A DNA stretch of 64,000 nucleotides from Henricia sp. BOLD:AAB3569. Its lineage: Eukaryota > Echinodermata > Asteroidea > Spinulosida > Echinasteridae. The DNA is taken from NCBI GenBank assembly GCA_037783545.1, contig JBBELK010000060.1, positions 2,790,001 to 2,854,000 on the forward strand, written 5' to 3'. A program made the translations under genes and the position numbers. Position 1 is the stretch's first letter; each line of letters begins with the position of its first letter. Shown piece by piece: positions 53,031-63,612 of the stretch. A model generated the notes under the pieces. It was not told the DNA's origin, did no database searches, and was given only the letters and a program-made list of their open reading frames with translations.

Positions 53031-53486
53031 AAAAGATCACATATAATATTTGTTTTCATTCCTAATAATACAAGCTTCCTGGCAGTGAAATCTTCTATTA
53101 AAGCCACCTTGATAAAGAGGCCACCTGTTTATAGTGGCCACCCGTCTTGGTCCCAAATGCCATTTGCGTAATGCTAATGCAACCTTTATAGTAAAGGGGC
53201 CACCTGTTTATAGTCTCCAGTTTGTTATGGTCCTAAGATACGTCCATTTTATTAACGAGGTTCGACTGTACATTAACAGCCCACAAAAGGTTAAAGGGTT
53301 AATAATTTAAAGACAATTTGAGATTATCACATGTGAATTGCTTCTATATATACACACACAACATCAGAATATCTTTCTCAGCATTTGCTTATTGAGTCGA
53401 CAGTGACCTGAAAATGTGCATTATAAAAATAGTTTACCCTGGTTACGGACACAATTTTGTGCTACATGTATTTTGCACTCACTATA
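53031..53486. other. No feature recognised
   Basis: Contains GGCCACCTGTTTATAGT twice (53121, 53199), a short local duplication. Confidence 0.4.
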
Positions 53487-53628
53487 GAACCTAACGGCCA
53501 TTACAGAAGGCAGGTTTTCATATTTAAACGATGTGACAATAGATCCACAAAGTGCCTACTCGGTACTCGTGCATGACACACAGTGACAATTTGACAGCCC
53601 CCTGTCATGGGCCCCCGTGCAAAAGGTC
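53487..53628. mobile_element. TA-flanked MITE, second copy (142 bp)
   Basis: GAACCTAACGGCCATTACAG ... CATGGGCCCCCGTGCAAAAG then GTC, with TA at each side (53485-53486, 53629-53630). Same family as 51081-51219, more diverged. Confidence 0.8.
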
Positions 53629-53679
53629 TATACCACTGCACAAGAAAACCTATAAGATTGCATTTTGACACAGGATATT

Positions 53680-54060
53680 TTATACACTATCTACCATCAC
53701 ATCTCGTCTCTTGAAGATTTTATCAAGTTCCTTTTCCAGATTCTTGTTATTGCCTCGAATTCCATTGATTACCTTGGCGGACCACTCGAAATATGTCTGA
53801 ACACGTTCCTTGGTCCAGCCTTCGGGTTCGTTCTTCTCCAAGTCGCGCAGGTTGTACAATTTATCTGCTAGTTTGACGAGTTTTGCCTTGGGGCAGATAA
53901 ACGGCGATTGCGTCACTTGAAGGTATTTGCGCGTCTGCCAGTGTAGCGTTTTGTCGTCCGTGACGTCGGCCACGATATCGCGCACTTCTTTGCCGAAGTG
54001 TTCCTCGATTTCTTCAAAAGTGGTGTCCGTGTCTTCCACAGTGTCGTGTAAAACAGCTGC
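53680..54060 (-). CDS. HDDC3: HDDC3 exon 3 (residues 62-187 and stop)
   Basis: Acceptor CTTTCCACAG|GCA; 126 codons then TAA at 53680-53682. Contains the HDTVEDT metal/catalytic motif and the KLADKLYN helix with the second metal aspartate. A 142-bp MITE with TA ends lies about 50 bases past the stop, probably in the 3' UTR or just outside it. Confidence 0.95.
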   Translation of the reverse strand, partial: AAVLHDTVEDTDTTFEEIEEHFGKEVRDIVADVTDDKTLHWQTRKYLQVTQSPFICPKAKLVKLADKLYNLRDLEKNEPEGWTKERVQTYFEWSAKVINGIRGNNKNLEKELDKIFKRRDVMVDSV

Positions 54061-55991
54061 CTGTGGAAAGAGTTGATGTTCAGTGGCCAGGGGACCAATT
54101 TGTTTTTGCAAGGAATTATTTATGGTACTATTAGCTGTTAAACTGCAACAAACTGACTCACTCATTTTACAACTTTGTCTAAAAAAATTACATACACTTA
54201 TTACCATTCTGAAATTTTGCACTCTCAATCCGTATATTTTCGTGGATATTGTAAACAAAATGTTATGTTTGGTAAACTAATTTATTTTGTTACTATTATT
54301 ATTATTTCTTTCTGGTACTGAAACCAAGGATTTAAAAAAAAGTGCCCATTGCACTGTCGATGTCGCTCGCTAGCGTGAAGAAACCCATGAGGAGAATTAG
54401 AACCGGCCAGAGACACCGGGGAATCCCCTTGCTCTTCACGAAAGAATGCTCTGGGATCTTTAAAGTGCGTCACCTAACACATTAGACCAATGGCTTTACA
54501 TCCCTTCCGAAGGATGGAGCAAGTGTGTTTAAGTGCCTTGCTCAAGGCGCAGGTACCCCAGCCGGGTATCCAACCCGCAACCCCAAGTTTTCAGTATTGC
54601 GAGTCAGTGACCCAAACCACTCGGCCACGGTACCCCATAAAGCACTGCAGTGAATACACAAACCTTTTTGCTTTAACATCCCATTGATAGTATTTTGTGG
54701 ATGTATTTTATATGATTGTTAGGTTAGAACAAAATCCATTTTCTGGAAAAATCTGAACAAGCTCCTTTTAAATGGACAGAAAAAAAGAGAGAACCTGTAA
54801 CGTAGCGAGGTCAGAAATTCCTCCCTCCTTGGCCAGAATTCTTGCCACTCCTGAAGCAAATGATAAATACAATCAATGATGCATATTAAATAAACTATTC
54901 AGGCCTACATGTACTTTAATTATTTTATCAAGTTTGATTTTATGACTTCTGCCATGTTTTATAGACAATTTACTTAGATAGCTTTGGGAAATAGGGTAAT
55001 CATGGTAATTCAAAATTGCAGTGCACAAATTGCAGCTGCAGTGCCACGAGTAGGACTTTGTTCAAGTACTTGTTCGTGAACAAGATGAAAAATGCCGATA
55101 TATTTTGTCCAATGTTCTGGCGCAGAACATTGTTACAAAATGCACTATTAAACCGATATCATAAGTAAAACGCAAATGATAGGCCTACATGTACATGATT
55201 CAATGCGCTTGATGTCCACGAAGCAATGAGTATGACGAAGTCAGGAAGTGTAACTAAAACTAGGGATGGGATGTGGGATGGGATGTGGTTAACCGTTTAA
55301 CCGAAAAAAAACATGAAAAACTGGTTTTGTCGATTGTTTAAACGAAACCCAATTTTAAAGAATTTACAATCATGACAATAGGGCGCTTTCACAGGGGTCA
55401 AAAGGTCACTGGTCACTATTGCTTGTCCTCAAAGATCGGGAGAGAACGTGGGGAAACACACGTGGCTGCTTGCAGAAAAGCACGTGGCTCTATTGTTTTC
55501 TCCCAATCTGGATTCTGGAGGACAGGCAATAGTGACCCGTAACCTTTGGCCGGCCCCCTGTGAAAGCGCCCTATAGACATAGTTTTCAGAGGGTTATTTG
55601 TATTAAATGACTTCATGAAATTGAAATAAATTATATGGGGTCGTATACGTTACGTCGTAGTAAAATTTTACCAGATAAAGGTTCAATGATTATTTTGGGG
55701 GCCTAGGAGTATTGTGTGCATTGCAAATGCATTTATAAACACCAGAAACAATCTTTAGTGTCAGCCAAACAGTTAACCGGTTAACCGACACTTGAAAAAA
55801 TTGCAAACCGGTTTCTGAATTTAACCGTAGATTCCCATCCCTAACTAAAACTTTCAAAAATTACCAATTGGATGGTTTATGTATGGTGTCTTTTCTGGAT
55901 CCAGTCGCCGTTGTTTTGAATGCTTCACTGCAGCGAAATTCACGCAGTCAATTAATTTAACAAGCATATTTTCCTCAAAAATTTCAGACAT
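53680..55991 (-). CDS. HDDC3: MESH1/HDDC3-type HD-domain pyrophosphohydrolase, 3 exons, complete
   Basis: Metazoan SpoT homolog: a small manganese-dependent HD hydrolase that removes the 3'-pyrophosphate of ppGpp in vitro and dephosphorylates cytosolic NADPH. Exons 55865-55991, 54795-54850 and 53680-54060 join (phase 1, then phase 0) to 187 codons plus stop; human HDDC3 is 179 aa. The HD fold residues are present: TPYINHPIG (His40), LLHD-type AVLHDTVEDTD (His66, Asp67, Glu70, Asp71), and KLVKLADKLYNLRDL (Asp127). PEGWTKERVQTYFEWSAKV follows as in the family. The ATG at 55991 has CACAAA before it and the N-terminal length fits. It lies between PSAT1 (upstream, same strand) and the transposon-rich stretch. 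Both introns hold MITEs. No residue expected for catalysis is missing. Confidence 0.95.
54197..54772. mobile_element. 'GGAGCGTG' MITE split by a SINE, in HDDC3 intron 2
   Basis: MITE left part 54197-54285 (ATTCTGAAATTTTGCACTCT...GGTAAACTAATTTAT) and right part 54637-54772 (ATAAAGCACTGCAGTGAATA...AAGCTCCTTTTAA) are separated by the SINE at 54286-54636. Comparison with 1275-1634 shows the interruption directly. Confidence 0.85.
54286..54636 (-). mobile_element. SINE family A, near full length
   Basis: Minus strand: GGGGTACCGTGGCCGAGTGG, B-box region GGGTTGGATACC, AAAGATCCCAGAGCATTC body, then a tail AGAAATAATAATAATAGTAA. Same sense as the HDDC3 gene. Confidence 0.88.
54795..54850 (-). CDS. HDDC3: HDDC3 exon 2 (residues 43-61)
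   Basis: Acceptor TTGCTTCAG|GA, donor CAG|GTTCTC, 56 nt. Encodes GVARILAKEGGISDLATLQ across the junction, aligning with human GVARILTHEAGITDIVVLQ. Confidence 0.93.
55258..55848. mobile_element. Nested MITEs in HDDC3 intron 1
   Basis: Outer ends ACTAGGGATGGGATG and complement TCCCATCCCTAACT, with TTAACCG(G/T)TT motifs inside. Inner element 55381-55573 has ends AGGGCGCTTTCACAGGGG and CCCCTGTGAAAGCGCCCT. The outer element ends 16 bases from the exon 1 splice donor. Confidence 0.75.
55865..55991 (-). CDS. HDDC3: HDDC3 exon 1 (residues 1-42 plus first base of codon 43)
   Basis: Starts at ATG 55991 (MSEIFEENMLVKLIDC...) and runs through KHSKQRRLDPEKTPYINHPI to donor ATTG|GTAATT, phase 1. Carries the first HD-domain histidine (NHP). 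A MITE edge lies 16 bases past the exon end. Confidence 0.93.
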
Positions 55992-57727
55992 TTTGTGAAC
56001 ATGTGTTTTTTAGCGCCGCGTACATTAACAATTGAGGGCGCTATAACGGTGGACCGTGGGCCACGTGCACTGCTCAGTGGCTATGTGGTCAACTTCTGTT
56101 TAGACAGCGAACCCATGCTGAGCAACTTTATCACTTTAAAAAAATTGGATTTAAAACACATTACATTTCTCTGTTTGCCGAAGTTGTTAATTTAGAGATA
56201 GGTAATAAAATTCCACATGAAAATTTATTGGTAAACCGGGGGTAGCTCTAAGTTGTTCCAAGATTGCCTCAAAGTTGTAACTTGAACAAGTGCTCAAAAC
56301 ATTTCGCACCAATGAATTCGGACATGTTCAGTGAGTCGGGACATGGAGGCTCGCAACTTTTAAAATTTACGTTGCTGTTTTATGGCATATATTCGGCAAC
56401 CGAGGGGCCCTTTATGCGATTATGCCATCAACTAAAGACGAAGAGAAGCAGTGGGAGGAAAAACCCCAGGGTAACCCTCTGGGGGAAACCCACGCGGTAA
56501 AGTATAGGGACTGCAAACCGAATTCACAGGAATCGAAGCCGGACGTCAGATGTGAAATGCGGGGAAAAAATCACTATACGCCACCGGCCACCCAACCGCT
56601 CTAGGAACTAATTAAGATATGCATATGCAGCACGATATGTGGCAAACGGACTCCTCCCTACTATTGTGTCTCAAACATCCAAGGAATTTCCAAGGAATTC
56701 CTTTAAGTTTTTAGGGGCGATTGGTGCGTTAAACAAAAGGGAAGAGTGTGTTGAGGTATAGGGGCGTTAGGGGGAAGTCCCTCTGCCACATAGCCTATCG
56801 TGCTGGGTATAGGCCTAAAGCTAAAGATATGGACAATTAAACCTTAATAGTCGCCCCATCGATCGTTGCAGACGTCACCGCGACATCATGATTAACTTTG
56901 TTTTGCAATATAAAAAAATGTATGTGCCATAACTTGATCTTGGAACACATAAAACTCGGCGTAGGACATAAATTCAGTCTAGTATAGTACAGGCTATATG
57001 ACATGCATAATGATATGTGATTTAGGAAGGTTATACTTTTAGTCACAGTGAGTTCACAAAATATCGGCTATTACTCCATGATGAAGGATCCGTTGACATT
57101 GTAACTTCGAAACACACTATAACAGAGTCATAAGCAAAAGGCAAGACAATTTTCAATTTTCATACATTTTTTCCCCGGAGCCGTTAGCTTTGCATGTAGG
57201 GCCTACGGCTTTATGGCGATTGATGAAAATCATATCTATGCCATTTGGTGTTCATATATTAAAGTTCTAAAAATTAACTCACTCCCCCCGTAAAAAGCGC
57301 ATAACCTGATAAATTTTCTTGTGGAAATCAATCCATATGCCATTGATATCAGTCTAATAAAACATATTATTGTTCGTATGTTAATTGAGGTTTGTTTTGC
57401 CCTTACCCGACGTATGTTTCATCATTGTCTAAAAATATTTAAGAACATGTAGTTGACGTTAAATGCTGATGAAACATACAGCTGGAGGTATTTCATCATC
57501 ATTCCCACGATCCCTGGCCCTCCGTTTAGCATGATAGTGCTTACTCGTCAAATTCAGACTGTATACAAGGCCAGACCTACACTAATGAACATCATAAGCC
57601 CAACTGAGCCTGACAGCGAAATGTGCTGATAATGCTATGTATTGCAGTAAAGGTCACCTTGCGACGTACTCCATGTTCCAACGTCACACTTTGTGTCGAG
57701 GTTGGGCCGAATATACATACAAACTAG
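55992..57727. other. 5' flank of HDDC3, no other gene seen
   Basis: The promoter of HDDC3 should lie near 55992-56300; no TATA box is evident. 56640-57727 is AT-rich without recognisable elements. Confidence 0.4.
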
Positions 57728-57898
57728 CAATAAGCCAGTTCGGAATCTCGCGCGCGCAATGAACGTCTATGGGATTGTGTCAAGGTCATTTGAGATAAAC
57801 ACAGGTCATTTGAGATAAACACAATGCATACCGCTTTGTTTATCTCAAACCAAAGTCGGCAGACGCATGCGCAGTCGAGACTCCGAACTGGCTTATTG
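57728..57898. mobile_element. MITE 'CAATAAGCCAGTTCGGA', 171 bp
   Basis: Ends CAATAAGCCAGTTCGGAATC and CTCCGAACTGGCTTATTG. An internal direct repeat CAGGTCATTTGAGATAAACA is tandem at 57783-57823. Confidence 0.85.
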
Positions 57899-57999
57899 AT
57901 TTTTCTAGGCTTTTACTAACATTCTTATACATAAAAATAAGCAAGAGCTCACAAGCAAAAGCTATACTTTTTTTTAAAATGAATTTAAAGCTCAACTCC

Positions 58000-58548
58000 T
58001 GGAAAAATATGCAATTTATAATCTTATTGGTGATTGATGCGTCTTTTCAAGACGGTTAATCTCGGGCATGACTTCATATATATAGCTTCTTTTGCGTTTG
58101 TTTGTTTTGTTTCTTTTGCACACGCATTCCATGTATAGACTAATAATCATTGTCTTCTTACTATTTAACCTTGATATATGTAACCTTGCGTTTAATTTAA
58201 TGCTGATCAATTAATTTGTTACTTTTTTGATTTCGACCGAATCAATCCATTTCGGCATGATTTTATTTTAACGATCATGTTTCCGTAATAGCCCGTTATG
58301 TTAAATGTTCTTTTTACATGTACTTTTACTTTCTTTGATTTATCTGTACTATCACACCAATGTAGTTATTCACTATTATTTCCTCTTTTGACTGCAATAT
58401 GTGTTTACTTCTAGGGAATCCACACTCGACAAGCTTTGCTTTTTGTGGATTTCCTCTGTACTCATACTTTCCTTTTGTTCCCCAAAAATTATTATATATG
58501 TTCTGTGTATTGAGTATGGAAATAAAGTGATGATGATGATGATGATAC
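58000..58548 (+). mobile_element. LINE 3' end with GAT tail
   Basis: T-rich stretch ending TTGAGTATGGAAATAAAGTG then (ATG)n at 58532-58548; GGAAATAAA plus triplet tail is a typical LINE 3' end. The 5' limit is uncertain and no ORF is left. Confidence 0.5.
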
Positions 58549-58814
58549 TTTGAAGCAAAAGCAAGAACTAATTTCCTCCAATTAAGCAAAAGCTTCCCAT
58601 ATTAGCAATTGCTCAAAACGTATAGGCCTACATAAAAACAAGCTTTTGCTTTTGCCACTAAGCATTTGCTTGTCACGGTAGTTTTTCAATTATAAGATCC
58701 CATAGGATCTTATAACTCTTGCTTATCACACAAAATTTACCGTTACCAACGTTTAATCAATCGTTAACAATTGATAGGTGCATAATTTCCTCCCGATCAT
58801 AGACCTTCTGTTTA

Positions 58815-58905
58815 AACAAAGTGATTCCCACAGAGTGGCACACCCTGCCTCAGTGGCTCTTACGGATGCTGGTGCTGTCTGCCTTGCCACAAGAGGTGGT
58901 AATAT
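58815..58905. repeat. Dispersed repeat, inverted copy of 10367-10505
   Basis: AGTGGCACACCCTGCCTCAG and GCCTTGCCACAAGAGG complement the family. Confidence 0.65.
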
Positions 58906-58916
58906 ATGTACACATA

Positions 58917-59071
58917 ATAGACCGTATCGAATAGCTGCCATCTTGTAGGGCAGCCTTTTACATTTAAATTGATCAAAATTGAACAATGAAAGCACAAAAT
59001 AAGCAACCATGCATGTCCTCTAGGAACAAAGAAACTGCCCTACAAGATGGCAGCTATTCGATACGGTCTAT
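58917..59071. mobile_element. MITE 'ATAGACC..TCGAAT', second copy
   Basis: ATAGACCGTATCGAATAGCT / AGCTATTCGATACGGTCTAT with the same CCATCTTGTAGGGCA inner arm as 10092-10242. Confidence 0.88.
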
Positions 59072-59417
59072 TTGTACCGACTGCTAAAACGTTTCTTTCA
59101 CAGCCTTCTTGATCTCTTAATCACAGTAAAAACATGCGTTTAATAAATTTTTTTTATTATACAAAACCAAAGCGCAGCATAACATAGTTCTGTTTGCTCA
59201 ACAAGCTAAATTAGGTCAAGATTTGAGCTTGTATCATGGCTAACATTTTGATAAATACGTTGGAGAAGAAAACTTATTGGTCTTTTATTTACAAAATTTG
59301 AAGCATGAAGTTTATAACATTTCGCTTGCAGAATATAATATTTGAAAAAGCCAACAATTATACTTGAGATTAAAATTTCAATTAGTTTACATGACTTATT
59401 GTCCAAATGTATCGTAC

Positions 59418-59518
59418 AGGGCTGTGCCAGATATTCTAGTATTCTAATATTGGATCAATATAATGAAATATTCAAATACTGATTTAAAGGAATTTTGATT
59501 GAATATTTGCCCAGCCCT
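59418..59518. mobile_element. Small foldback 'AGGGCTG', ~100 bp
   Basis: AGGGCTGTGCCAGATATTC and GAATATTTGCCCAGCCCT form the arms; centre AT-rich. Confidence 0.6.
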
Positions 59519-59542
59519 ATACAAGATAATTTGGAAGATAGA

Positions 59543-59663
59543 AGACTAACTTAAATAAGTTTGAGCATAAGCTCTCGTAGCAACAATAATCAGATGAAAT
59601 ACACCTGATGCATCTGCCTGCATCTGATAAAAAAGTAGTTGTTGCTACTTATTTAAGTTAGTC
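59543..59663. mobile_element. MITE 'AGACTAACTTAAATAAGT', ~120 bp
   Basis: AGACTAACTTAAATAAGT and ACTTATTTAAGTTAGTCT are perfect complements; GTAGCAACAA/TTGTTGCTAC lies inside. Confidence 0.85.
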
Positions 59664-60464
59664 TTAAAAAGTGCTACTTTCTGAATTATTTTGTTAATCT
59701 ACAGACTAACAGGGCTTTTCTAATGTTTTATACATGCAGACTGAGTTTAACTGGATGCATGCGTTCTGGGTGTGGCACCTCGAAAAATAATTTGTTTTTT
59801 AATTGATAATTTTCTAGAAACATAATCGACCAACGTTTAGTTATTGAACAATTACTGTCAATAATTCGAGGCGTAGACTTTGTACCAGATTACGAGTTCA
59901 TTGATACAAACGGAACAAAAAGACCAATAAATCAGTTTTAAAATAGTTTACCAAGTGCTCTCATAAAAAACATGTACGTTTATGTTTGAAAACAAATTTT
60001 TTTAAAGTCAATTATTTTTGGTTTGATCTGGTATAAAGCCGTTTCTGACATGGTCGCTTTGCACCATTGGTACTCGGTCTATCCATGAAGGTATTCTGAA
60101 TGTTTTGTTGTCATAAGAAAGAGGAAACGGTCAAGAAACGGATGGTAGTTGTCGTTTTCCAAAATTCTCAGTCATTGTTGAGTAATCAGCAATTTGATCT
60201 TGGTTTTCTAAGCCCAGAAAGGCAGAAATTTCAAACACAATTTTGGAGAACAATATTAACATATCTACGGCTCATAATTCCAATTTAGTCAATTAGTAGA
60301 CAAGGCAAATTGAAAAAAAAATACACATGTGGCTTTTTAATTGAAAAAAAAAATTACAAGCTGGGTACAAACTCACAAACGTGTCTGAAATAAATAATTT
60401 GTTTACCTCAAAAATGACAATTTATAATTACCATAACATGACTATTTCAAAATTTGAGGCAACA
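59664..60464. other. No feature recognised
   Basis: AT-rich intergenic DNA between PSAT1 and HDDC3. Confidence 0.4.
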
Positions 60465-60555
60465 CACTATGAGCAACTAACAATGGAAATTTGGCACAGA
60501 CCATTGTTAATAACAATGGTTTGTGCCCAATTTCCAATGTTAGTTGCTCATAGTG
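60465..60555. repeat. 91-bp near-perfect palindrome
   Basis: Arms 60465-60509 and 60511-60555 match at 42 of 45 positions with a single-base centre (CACTATGAGCAACTAACA... / ...GTTAGTTGCTCATAGTG). Confidence 0.9.
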
Positions 60556-61016
60556 ACAGTTGATAATCGACATTTTGAAGGCTCAGAATCTAATTAATAA
60601 AATTGATATTTAGTTTTTTGAAAGGTCAATTTAATAATGACATTTTTATTCAGAATTTATCATGTTACTGTCTGTAACATTTCCAGGGAGAAAAAAAAAA
60701 TGTAAATTATCAAGCGCGCTTCAAAAAAAATTCAATCCTTTATGATTTAGCAGAAGCCAAACCAGCTGCAGTACTTAGCACCATGATTAAAAAAAACCAT
60801 ATAATGGAATGAAATTACCATTACCGAGAAGCACACATTAATGTTATATTGATAAGGGATATGTTGGCTGCACTGTTTAATACTAAATTAAAACTTGACT
60901 GCTGCCCTTTAAAGTGTATAAACGGGGTATTTTAATTTTACCTAATGTGCATTTACCAAGTTCAATTATGTAGGGTAAATTGCTTATTACTACTACTACT
61001 ACTACATGTACTTTGT
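60556..61016. other. No feature recognised
   Basis: AT-rich, with a (TAC)n run at 60991-61005. Confidence 0.4.
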
Positions 61017-61215
61017 TGCAGCAGATTTGATAAATGCACAAATTTTATTTGCTTTGCAAAAGTGGGTTACCAGCCAAAATTGTATGTGATGTGTGTTACT
61101 ATTGACTGGTATTTTGCTACTGTTCTAAGAACACAAGTTGACATACAATTTTTGCTTGTAACCCATTTTTAGAAATTTCGTGCTAAGCAAATTTTCGTTC
61201 TTATCAGCGCCATCA
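61017..61215. mobile_element. GCTTAGCACAGAAT-family foldback copy
   Basis: GGGTTACCAGCCAAAATTGT and ACATACAATTTTTGCTTGTA with AAATTTCGTGCTAAGCAAAT at the end; same family as 2671-2909. Lies just beyond the PSAT1 stop, likely in the 3' flank or UTR. Confidence 0.7.
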
Positions 61216-61308
61216 ATGTGACCCCTGTTGATTAGTGTCTGGTTTCAGACTCTTTACCAATGTCTCATTACTGACTTTTCTGATGATTAGAGTCTGGTTC
61301 CAGATTTC

Positions 61309-61411
61309 CTACCGATGTCTGGCCATGAAATCCAGCATGAAGTCTGTTAGTTTGTTGACCTCTGGTACAGTCATGGCATTGTATAATGATGCGCGCATTC
61401 CTCCGAGTGAT
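61309..61411 (-). CDS. PSAT1: PSAT1 final coding exon
   Basis: Acceptor TTGAACACAG|A; the AG of the previous exon plus A completes Arg of GHR. Encodes [20 protein letters not shown] and [13 protein letters not shown], stop TAG. The preceding intron (61412-62145) contains a 405-bp MITE. Confidence 0.94.
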
Positions 61412-62412
61412 CTGTGTTCAAAGGAAAAAGACCAATAAAAAAAATAGTACCACAACCTGCTCGCCAATGCTTAATCAATCTCCACAAAAAAAAAGAAAAA
61501 AAGAAATAAGGGCGTGTTTGTTTCATGACAGATCCGAATCCGGATCCCGGGTTGTTTTACCGCGCAGAAACAAACGAAGCTGCTCTTAACTCAGATCTCA
61601 AGTCACGTGAATTGCAATTTATTTACCAAATCTGTCAAATTTCTGTTCCAAATTTCACCCACGACATTCATCGTAAATAAAAAAGCAGCCTAAATTTGTT
61701 TGTATCGCTTATATCATGTTTTTGTTCGACACAATTTTATTCACACAAAAATCCTCGCGATATTTACGTCGCCATTTTTGATCTAGCGCTGAATCATATT
61801 TCGAGAAGGATTCCACAGATCACAGATCTCGATCAGGATCTGCGCGAAGTGAACAAGTTCACCTTGAATTTGCACAGATCTGAATCTGGATCCGTCCGAA
61901 ACAAACACGCCCTAAGTTAAAGGCCTATTATATCATTTGCAATGACCCAAATTTTGACTTCATAAGTTGGCAAAGAAAAAAAAAAACATTTGTCCAGGCG
62001 GCGCGCCCGGACAAAACCGGTAGTGGAGAACACTGAGAACATTCTTCAATACCCTCACAGGTACCCATTTACTCCTGGGTTGAGAGAGGCAATTTGTGAC
62101 AAAGTGACTTGCCCAAGGACACACGCACCATGAAAGTTCAATTACCTGTGACCTTTCAGCGACACCATCCCAAGCGTCTGACACTCCTCAATGAATTTCT
62201 TTTCCAGTTCCTCATTGCCTTCCATTCCCCCAATGCGGAATATGACATTCATGCGACTGCGTGCCGATTCTTCAATGGGACAATGGTAGAAGTCGTTTGA
62301 GCCCTTAATGACGTCATAGACCATGCTGGATTTCTTCTGGCTCTGTTCCGCCATCTTGGGTGCCCCACCTTGTTCTTTTAACCACTTGAAGACCAAACCC
62401 ATGATGTAGATG
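61309..62412 (-). CDS. PSAT1: Phosphoserine aminotransferase, last two coding exons (5' part off-window)
   Basis: PSAT1 is the cytosolic PLP enzyme that makes 3-phosphoserine from 3-phosphohydroxypyruvate and glutamate in serine synthesis. Two exons (62146-62412 and 61309-61411, both junctions phase 2) encode about 122 C-terminal residues: [61 protein letters not shown] and a final [11 protein letters not shown] before TAG at 61309-61311. The GHR.(V/L)GG.RAS.YNA block is the substrate-phosphate-binding signature of SerC/PSAT. The PLP lysine and the large domain must lie right of 64000; I saw no trace of them between 62413 and 64000. Confidence 0.94.
61509..61913. mobile_element. MITE 'AGGGCGTGTTTGTTTC' in last PSAT1 intron, 405 bp
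   Basis: Ends AGGGCGTGTTTGTTTC and GAAACAAACACGCCCT, with inner AGATCCGAATCCGGATCC and related complement. Confidence 0.88.
61985..62040. repeat. TTTGTCCGGGCGCGCC-type repeat piece
   Basis: TTGTCCAGGCGGCGCGCCCGGACAAAA then GTGGAGAACACTG. The related text TTTGTCCGGGCGCGCCTGTG with GGAGAACGCTGCTG is at 62979-63015, and TTTGTCCGGGTGCACTGAGC at 62878. Confidence 0.6.
62146..62412 (-). CDS. PSAT1: PSAT1 penultimate coding exon
   Basis: Acceptor CGCTCACAG|C and donor CACAG|GTAATT, 267 nt. Encodes from [12 protein letters not shown] to MVSLKGHR (split). A copy of the GGAGCGTG MITE family begins about 50 bases upstream of the acceptor. Confidence 0.94.
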
Positions 62413-62463
62413 CTGTGAGCGATAAATGTGACAAATATAGAAAAAGAAACCAATACATGTCGT

Positions 62464-62779
62464 TAGCTTCCAGAAAATTGATTTCATTCTAACCTAACAA
62501 TCATATAAAATACCTCCCCAAAATACTATCCATGGGAAGAAAACAGGAAATTTCCAATCTCGAATTTGGATGTGATTATTGCACTACTTTATGGAACGGA
62601 TTAATTAGTTTACAAAACATCAGTGGTTTTTAGACGATATCCTTGAAAATAAATAGATCGAGAACGTGAAATTTCAGAATGGTAATGAGAAAAATATGAC
62701 AAATGATATGGTATCAAAATCTTAACACCCGTGGTAAAAATGGGGGGCTAAAAAATGTGATATGGACACGCTCCTTTTA
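62464..62779. mobile_element. 'GGAGCGTG' family MITE, inverted copy
   Basis: GATTTCATTCTAACCTAACA...GGACACGCTCCTTTTAA; left terminus decayed. Begins ~50 bases from the PSAT1 exon acceptor. Confidence 0.75.
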
Positions 62780-62859
62780 ATAAAGGTAATACACAACAAG
62801 ATTGGCTTTTGTTATTTTAAGAAATTACATTAAAATCCCATGTACCTTCCTGTTGCAGT

Positions 62860-63020
62860 GTTCTCCACTGCTAAATATTTTGTCCGGGTGCACTGAGCAG
62901 CGCCCTCATGCAGTGAACACTGATTCGCCGCATGAGGGCGCTGTTCAAAACAATTGCATGCAACTGCCATGGAGGATTTTGTCCGGGCGCGCCTGTGGAG
63001 AACGCTGCTGTTGGATGAGA
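62860..63020. mobile_element. Foldback with AGCAGCGCCCTCATG arms
   Basis: GCAGCGCCCTCATG and CATGAGGGCGCTG flank GAACACTGATTCGC; outer repeats TTCTCCACTGCTAAAT and GTGGAGAAC suggest a ~150-bp element. Confidence 0.55.
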
Positions 63021-63537
63021 GCACGTCACATGGCCAGTCTTAAACGGACGATAGAGACTGGTTGGCCCCGTTTGAAAAACGTTCTTGTGTATTGCTCTAA
63101 TAAGTGCGAGTCAAAAAGTGCTTTAGCATGTCCTTGTCTTTACCGGTAAATAAATTTTATTTTCGGATTTTTTAGTACCAAACACCTATTTAAATTTGGT
63201 ATAATTTGGTATAAGTAATTGAATTCAACTACTATACTGAATTACAAATTGAATTTAATAAAATTTGTAATTAATCAAAAGTAAATGTCACGTCCTGTTA
63301 AAGGTTTATTTGACATTATGTCACAGGTGTTCAGTCACGGGTGTTCCCATTACGACTGCCAAGTCGGACCTTTTACGGTCTCCATATTGTGCTGTTTTAA
63401 CATACGATACTTGAATACCAACACCAACATATTTAACCTTGTTAATTAGGATTTATTTTGCCCCTACCTGATGTAACTTGATCAACACTGTATACTGAGT
63501 GCTTTCCTGAGACACTATGAGAAAAACTTCATAGCGT
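63021..63537. other. No feature recognised
   Basis: Presumed PSAT1 intron; AT-rich with several AATTTG/CAAATT runs, no exon. Confidence 0.4.
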
Positions 63538-63612
63538 GCTCGGGTGAGACTCGAACCCATACCTCCTGCATACGAGGCAGATGTCTTATAATAACCACTC
63601 GACCACCGAGCT
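63538..63612 (-). repeat. tRNA-like sequence, CGT anticodon position (family C)
   Basis: Minus strand: GCTCGGTGGTCGAGTGGTTA, an anticodon arm TCTGC-CTCGTAT-GCAGG (5 bp, CGT), B box GGGTTCGAGTC and closing CCCGAGC. Acceptor and T stems each have a mismatch and the D arm is abnormal. The 3' continuation GCACGCTATGAAG is also next to the B box at 14822-14842, so this is probably a SINE head rather than a tRNA gene. Confidence 0.55.
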
